In this document: piece by piece, positions 61,101 to 64,000 of the stretch | Layout: every line of letters starts with the position of its first letter | Numbering within the stretch: the stretch's first letter is position 1 | Assembly (NCBI GenBank): GCA_046329585.1 | Contig: JAXLUI010000001.1 | Location: 2,790,001 to 2,854,000 of the forward strand | Direction of reading: 5' to 3' | Length of the DNA: 64,000 nt | Source of the DNA: DLKC01 sp002478885 | Lineage (GTDB): Bacteria > Bacteroidota > Bacteroidia > Chitinophagales > Chitinophagaceae | Notes under the pieces: generated by a model | Database searches by the model: none | Seen by the model: only the letters and a program-made list of their open reading frames with translations | Told to the model about the DNA's origin: nothing | Translations under genes and position numbers: made by a program

Positions 61101-63137
61101 TGGGTTATAAACCCAGCCAACATTATCAAAAACAGTTCATTTGACGGTGTGAATGACAAATATCTTATCTCTTCAAGCCCTGCACAATCACTTCCCAACT
61201 TCCCGGCATCGCAAAGTGGATTTATTATAAGGGTAAAATTCAGGTTATCTTCTGTTGTTGCCGGAACGGAATACAACAACAACGCAGTGGTTACAGGCTA
61301 CGGTTACAATTCGACCCCGCTTTTTGACTCATCAACAAATGGTAAAAACCCCGACCGTAACGGAAACTTTAGACCTGATGATAAAGGAGAAAGTCAAGCA
61401 ACAACCTTTAGTATTTCAATGACTGCCGACTTCCCTCCATGTTCTGTAATAAATAATGTTCTTTACAATACCGATTTTGGAGCGGGATCCGGAAACAGCA
61501 GTAACCTGCCTGCTGGTATTACAAATGAATATGCTTTCGGCATTAACCCTATGGATGAAGAAACCTATGTACTAACAGACAATGCAAACAAAGGAAACAG
61601 CACTCAGTATGTCAACCTTGCGGATCATACGGGAAATACAAATGGAAAAATGCTACTGGTTAATGCTGACGTGAATAATTACAGGCTTTTTCAAACTACC
61701 GTAAGTGTTCCTTGCAGCAACCTTCGGTATTCCTTTGGTGCTTACGCAGCCAACGCCATCAATAGTGCCTACACAACACTTTGCACCAATGCATTTGGGC
61801 AGGCACAATATCCAAATCTCACATTTGTGGTGCGTAATGCAACAGACAGCTCCATCATAGCCGCATTTACTACAGCTTCAATTGCAGACAGCAGCTGGAA
61901 TTTGTATGGCCTCAAATGGGTAATGCCTGCGGGAATTACTAAAGTTAAATTGCAGATTTATAATACCGGTGAGGGCGGTTGCGGTAACGTGGTGGCTCTC
62001 GATGACATACAATTTGGAATTTGTGACCCGCAGCCTATAGCAACTGCCAATGGAGCTTCAGGATGCCTTGGAACACCTGCCTCTCTGTCTGCGGTGTTAT
62101 ACGACACCACCGGAATCGGTACTTACCTTCAATACCAGTGGCAAAGCTCTACAGGCTTGGGATATAGCAATATTGCGGGAGCAACTGGTACAAATTACTC
62201 CATTCCTTCTTTTGGATTGGCTAACCCACCATACTATCGCATTCTGGTAGAACCGCTGGGCAATGCAGGCAATGTTGCTTGCCAGTCTTTTTCCAATATT
62301 GTTTACCTGCCGTTTAAAGATTCTTCCGTACCGGCGATCACTGCAACAAAAAATGTGACTCTTGTGTGCCCGGGACAATCTGTAACCCTCTCCGTCTTCG
62401 GAGGTTCACTCGGCGCTAACGCTTCCTGGAAATGGTACCAGTCTTCCTGTGGAGGAACATTCGTAGATAGCGGTCATGACATAACAGTAACGCCATCGGC
62501 CTTTACTACTTATTATGTGCGCGCCGAGGGCGAATGCAACACTACTCCTTGCGCTGCCGTGGCTGTTCCGGTTGGATGCATACTCGCTGAGGAAGCGATC
62601 ACATTGAAAGGTGCGGTTGTAAACCAATTTGCCAATTTATCATGGAATGTTGTCGCTGACAGTAAAATAAAAAACATGCTGGTTGAAAGAAGCGCCAACG
62701 GCACCAGCTTTACCTCAATCGGCAATATCGATGTTAATGGTTTGGCCAACAGCAGTGGGTATCGATATACCGACAACCTTACCTTCTTTGGCTATAATGT
62801 AGTTTACTATCGAATAAAAGTGGGGTTCGAAAACGGAAATACCGGGTATAGTAAAATTCTTAAGCTCCCGGTAAACACCGAAGGGATAAACGCCAGGGTT
62901 GTCCCCAACCCGGCTAAAAGCAAAGCAAGTCTGGTTTTCTATTTATCCGATCCGTCAAACCTCACAATAAGGTTGTATAATGCCACGAGCCAAATGATAA
63001 GCAGCCACGATTTCTATGCACAGGCCGGCCTAAACACTTACGATATTGCCGGTATTGCTAAACTAAGTGCAGGCATCTATTTCATCAACCTGAGCAATGC
63101 CGATATTGCCATCAACCTTAAACTGATTGTTCAATAA
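58170..63137 (+). CDS. Large T9SS-sorted surface protein with Ig-like domains (1655 residues)
   Basis: After about 40 basic/polar residues comes a membrane-type signal segment (VAICLLAIVSFFTASAQ, cleavage about residue 60). An N-terminal beta-sandwich (YSQTFNSISSGLPTGW) is followed by several Ig-like modules with Cys and WQ motifs (CIGSSATFTVSNSGSPTYQWQ; ITTQPVDKTLQVYSSATFSV). A middle region reads like a DUF6923/DUF11-type repeat (FNPADGYLYLIRF; VYDITVKNYGDYPISNLQV). A fibronectin-like module (ANLSWNVVADSKIKNMLVER) and a type A sorting domain (VPNPAKSKASLVFYL...LKLIVQ) complete the protein. It is probably a cell-surface adhesin or matrix protein exported by T9SS. The cytoplasmic extension before the signal segment is longer than usual, so the true start could be downstream at a non-ATG codon. 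Confidence 0.87.
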   Translation: MSQYSIQLKKLSDKVFLALYNFRPKPNGANSPAPTKSRVLGLRVAICLLAIVSFFTASAQVTLTNPPYSQTFNSISSGLPTGWTVRTGATGSALGTSVSAITAATAWSTATGQFANYASANSPAGSADNSTTQSSRSDRALGVRQTSVYGDPGVAFVLQITNTTGLSEFSLTFKLMNLDPTAGKSTAWKVDYGFGASPSSFTDATTSPANPVTGNSGAWGPSNGTTVTVNFGASLDNKSGPVWIRIVTKSATGGTGNTRPVTAIDDYNLNWYKISTTSTGYGPYCVTTATGSSSFNIPVTTIGTFNSGNIYTAQLSNASGSFSSPVTIGTLTSTANSGNIPVTIPAGLSGGSGYRVRVISSNPSLTSADNGSNITINAISGQPSDASVCIGSSATFTVSNSGSPTYQWQESPDQSTWSDLSNGIFSGTTYGGATTATLSVSGSNSRYYRCNVTYSGCTLTTSSAHLVYNALPLAPPAPTTPYNPVCETATLTESSAITGVSYFWQGTTLNGTSTANNASIPASVSASGTYYVRAQNNSSGCWSSGSGSINVTINSAPAITTQPVDKTLQVYSSATFSVVTSAINPSYSWQYSADGSTNWTAVVSNTPNAIMYSGSTSANLIASTNINFSGTYYYRCIIAGTNGCNTISNIVRLTLAGETATNTVPFSIGKPCGSSGDSIMYFTYDRTGSTLSRLTSCKPYLASPGLSSTATSVSFNPADGYLYLIRFQNSSGVYTSYVWRWLPGSCPGSAASPLPVYKTYSNQLIAGLDFDQTGIGYQIVFTGSSAPYGMALQQVDFATNTFGPIENIDLGGKNVYTQNGDLVMIDGYSFMVWDNKYFSLNYQDYNTATALKATFIDTLAVPGNAKIVGLAYAQGKMVASASNCSYYDFNIINGRMTSLGSNAGVQYSTDMSNITSGVGAAKRLVSSTPVSAGVYDLVYDITVKNYGDYPISNLQVLEDLTTIHPSGASVISNVSTEWVINPANIIKNSSFDGVNDKYLISSSPAQSLPNFPASQSGFIIRVKFRLSSVVAGTEYNNNAVVTGYGYNSTPLFDSSTNGKNPDRNGNFRPDDKGESQATTFSISMTADFPPCSVINNVLYNTDFGAGSGNSSNLPAGITNEYAFGINPMDEETYVLTDNANKGNSTQYVNLADHTGNTNGKMLLVNADVNNYRLFQTTVSVPCSNLRYSFGAYAANAINSAYTTLCTNAFGQAQYPNLTFVVRNATDSSIIAAFTTASIADSSWNLYGLKWVMPAGITKVKLQIYNTGEGGCGNVVALDDIQFGICDPQPIATANGASGCLGTPASLSAVLYDTTGIGTYLQYQWQSSTGLGYSNIAGATGTNYSIPSFGLANPPYYRILVEPLGNAGNVACQSFSNIVYLPFKDSSVPAITATKNVTLVCPGQSVTLSVFGGSLGANASWKWYQSSCGGTFVDSGHDITVTPSAFTTYYVRAEGECNTTPCAAVAVPVGCILAEEAITLKGAVVNQFANLSWNVVADSKIKNMLVERSANGTSFTSIGNIDVNGLANSSGYRYTDNLTFFGYNVVYYRIKVGFENGNTGYSKILKLPVNTEGINARVVPNPAKSKASLVFYLSDPSNLTIRLYNATSQMISSHDFYAQAGLNTYDIAGIAKLSAGIYFINLSNADIAINLKLIVQ

Positions 63138-63208
63138 TTACTGCACAGGCGGCTTTTGAAAACAACAGGAAATGTTTTGTGCTACTAACTGTTAGCCCTG
63201 CTCAGCTT

Positions 63209-63370
63209 CACTTGCGTCGCACCCTTGTACCAAAGAATATCAATCGGCAAACATGAATACCCGAACTGCCTGCCTTTTTGTAAGCACAAAGCTCGTTTGC
63301 GGGTTGCTGAATTACGAAAAGCCGTACAAGTGAGTGACACAACTAAAGTTGAGAAAGGAGACAAAGCCGG
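63209..63370. repeat. Paired dispersed repeat element (GCGTCGC arm left, GTGTCAC arm right)
   Basis: In order: left arm CTTGCGTCGCACCCTTGTAC (63211-63230), 93-bp loop, right arm GTACAAGTGAGTGACACAAC (63324-63343) and outer box GCCGG (63366-63370). It lies in the convergent spacer between the Ig-like gene and rnc. Confidence 0.9.
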
Positions 63371-63409
63371 TAACCCTAGAATAAATGTGCGTTAAGGGCA
63401 GCAGTAATA

Positions 63410-64000
63410 CTAAAGGCCTAATTTTTCTATGGCGATTTGGGCGGCTACCTGGCTTGCATCTTTTTTATTAAAGCCTTTACCCTCGGCCAATATTTCGCCA
63501 TCGAGCACAGCCGCAATAGTGAAAAGGCGGCGGCCGTTTTCCAATTTTTCCTGTAGGGTTTCAAAACCAAGATTCTTGCCGTTCTTGCTTGCCCAACCAA
63601 TGAGTTTGTTTTTAAGATTGATGTCTATTAATTCAAGATCGTCTACAAAAAGGTGCGGGATAACGATAGATTTTAAAACCCAGTCATGTGTTTTAGAGTA
63701 ACCTTTATCTAGGTAGACGGCGCCCACAACTGCTTCCAGCGTATTGCCAAAAATATGGCTTGATTTTAGGGCGTTGTCGAACTTGTTGTACATGGTTAAC
63801 TTTTTAAAACCCATTTTCAGCGCCACGTCGTTAAGTTGCTGGCGGTTAACCATTTTACTTCGCATTTCTGTGAGAAAGCCTTCGCCCTTGTAGGGATATC
63901 GTTTGAACAGGTAGTCTGCAATAATTGCGCTTAATACAGCGTCGCCCAAATATTCGAGTCGCTCATTGTTTTCGTCGGCCCCTTCTTTTACAGAGCGGTG
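63410..64000 (-). CDS. rnc: Ribonuclease III, 5' end outside window
   Basis: The frame is open to the right edge, so the N-terminus is missing and 196 residues are visible. At the edge the RNase III signature NERLEYLGDAVLSA is present (catalytic Glu/Asp of the nuclease domain), followed by FLTEMRSKMVNRQQL and the second acidic site in GNTLEAVVGAVYLDKG. The C-terminal double-stranded-RNA-binding domain (NLKNKLIGWASKNGK...GKGFNKKDASQVAAQIAIEKL) is complete. The enzyme cuts double-stranded RNA in rRNA maturation and mRNA decay. Confidence 0.95.
   Translation of the reverse strand, partial: HRSVKEGADENNERLEYLGDAVLSAIIADYLFKRYPYKGEGFLTEMRSKMVNRQQLNDVALKMGFKKLTMYNKFDNALKSSHIFGNTLEAVVGAVYLDKGYSKTHDWVLKSIVIPHLFVDDLELIDINLKNKLIGWASKNGKNLGFETLQEKLENGRRLFTIAAVLDGEILAEGKGFNKKDASQVAAQIAIEKLGL

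Noticed and set aside
3407..63370. Repeat arms as a CRISPR array
   Set aside because: Copies are scattered over 60 kb in both orientations with irregular spacing, and no cas gene is present.

Overview
The window is chromosomal DNA from a member of the Bacteroidota, most probably family Chitinophagaceae. The evidence is a SusC/SusD pair, four proteins with type IX secretion (T9SS) C-terminal sorting domains, the gliding genes gldF and gldG, TAnnTTTG-type -7 promoter boxes and the absence of clear Shine-Dalgarno sites. I saw no rRNA, tRNA, CRISPR array, phage or transposase gene.

Layout. (1) 1-16 kb is a glycan or sugar utilisation locus: a partial secreted beta-propeller protein, an N-acetylhexosamine-kinase-like enzyme, a LacI-type regulator, a phytanoyl-CoA-dioxygenase-like enzyme, a FucP-like sugar transporter, a ROK regulator, a SusC/SusD pair and a large VCBS/ASPIC-UnbV surface protein. 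Three palindromes of the form GCAAnCGnTTGM lie before the kinase, in the LacI/dioxygenase divergent region and before susC, so I infer that the LacI protein ties these units into one regulon. (2) 16.2-23.5 kb is a tetR-tolC-adaptor-RND permease efflux operon on the minus strand, with a candidate TetR operator at its head. (3) 23.5-29.4 kb holds a DUF502 membrane protein, a T9SS BNR-repeat protein whose signal-peptide region is broken, and a divergent DegT aminotransferase / polysaccharide deacetylase pair. (4) 29.5-42.2 kb is mostly housekeeping: typA, purU, a TPR-like lipoprotein, a PIG-L deacetylase, a membrane nuclease-fold protein, two rhomboids (one apparently catalytically dead), rlmD, a CvfB-like S1 protein, an Lgt paralogue and an OmpA-family protein. 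(5) 42.4-63.1 kb carries a 2518-residue T9SS surface protein, gldF-gldG, a proline-iminopeptidase-like hydrolase, a DUF937-like protein, a GH25 lysozyme, an M1 metallopeptidase with a sorting domain and a 1655-residue Ig-like T9SS protein. (6) The right edge cuts rnc (RNase III).

The most unusual structure is a dispersed intergenic repeat family. I count 24 copies of a 20-bp arm in two versions (GCGTCGC core and GTGTCAC core), plus one variant hairpin. Arms usually sit as inverted pairs 30-110 bp apart, flanked outside by GCCGGG/CCCGGC boxes, giving hairpin-like elements of roughly 110-220 bp. Copies sit between genes throughout the window, including inside the gldF-gldG and adaptor-permease gene pairs. 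Within arms, two bases covary (C..G or T..A) to keep a small odd palindrome, and seven of eight close pairs combine one arm of each version. I do not recognise this family.
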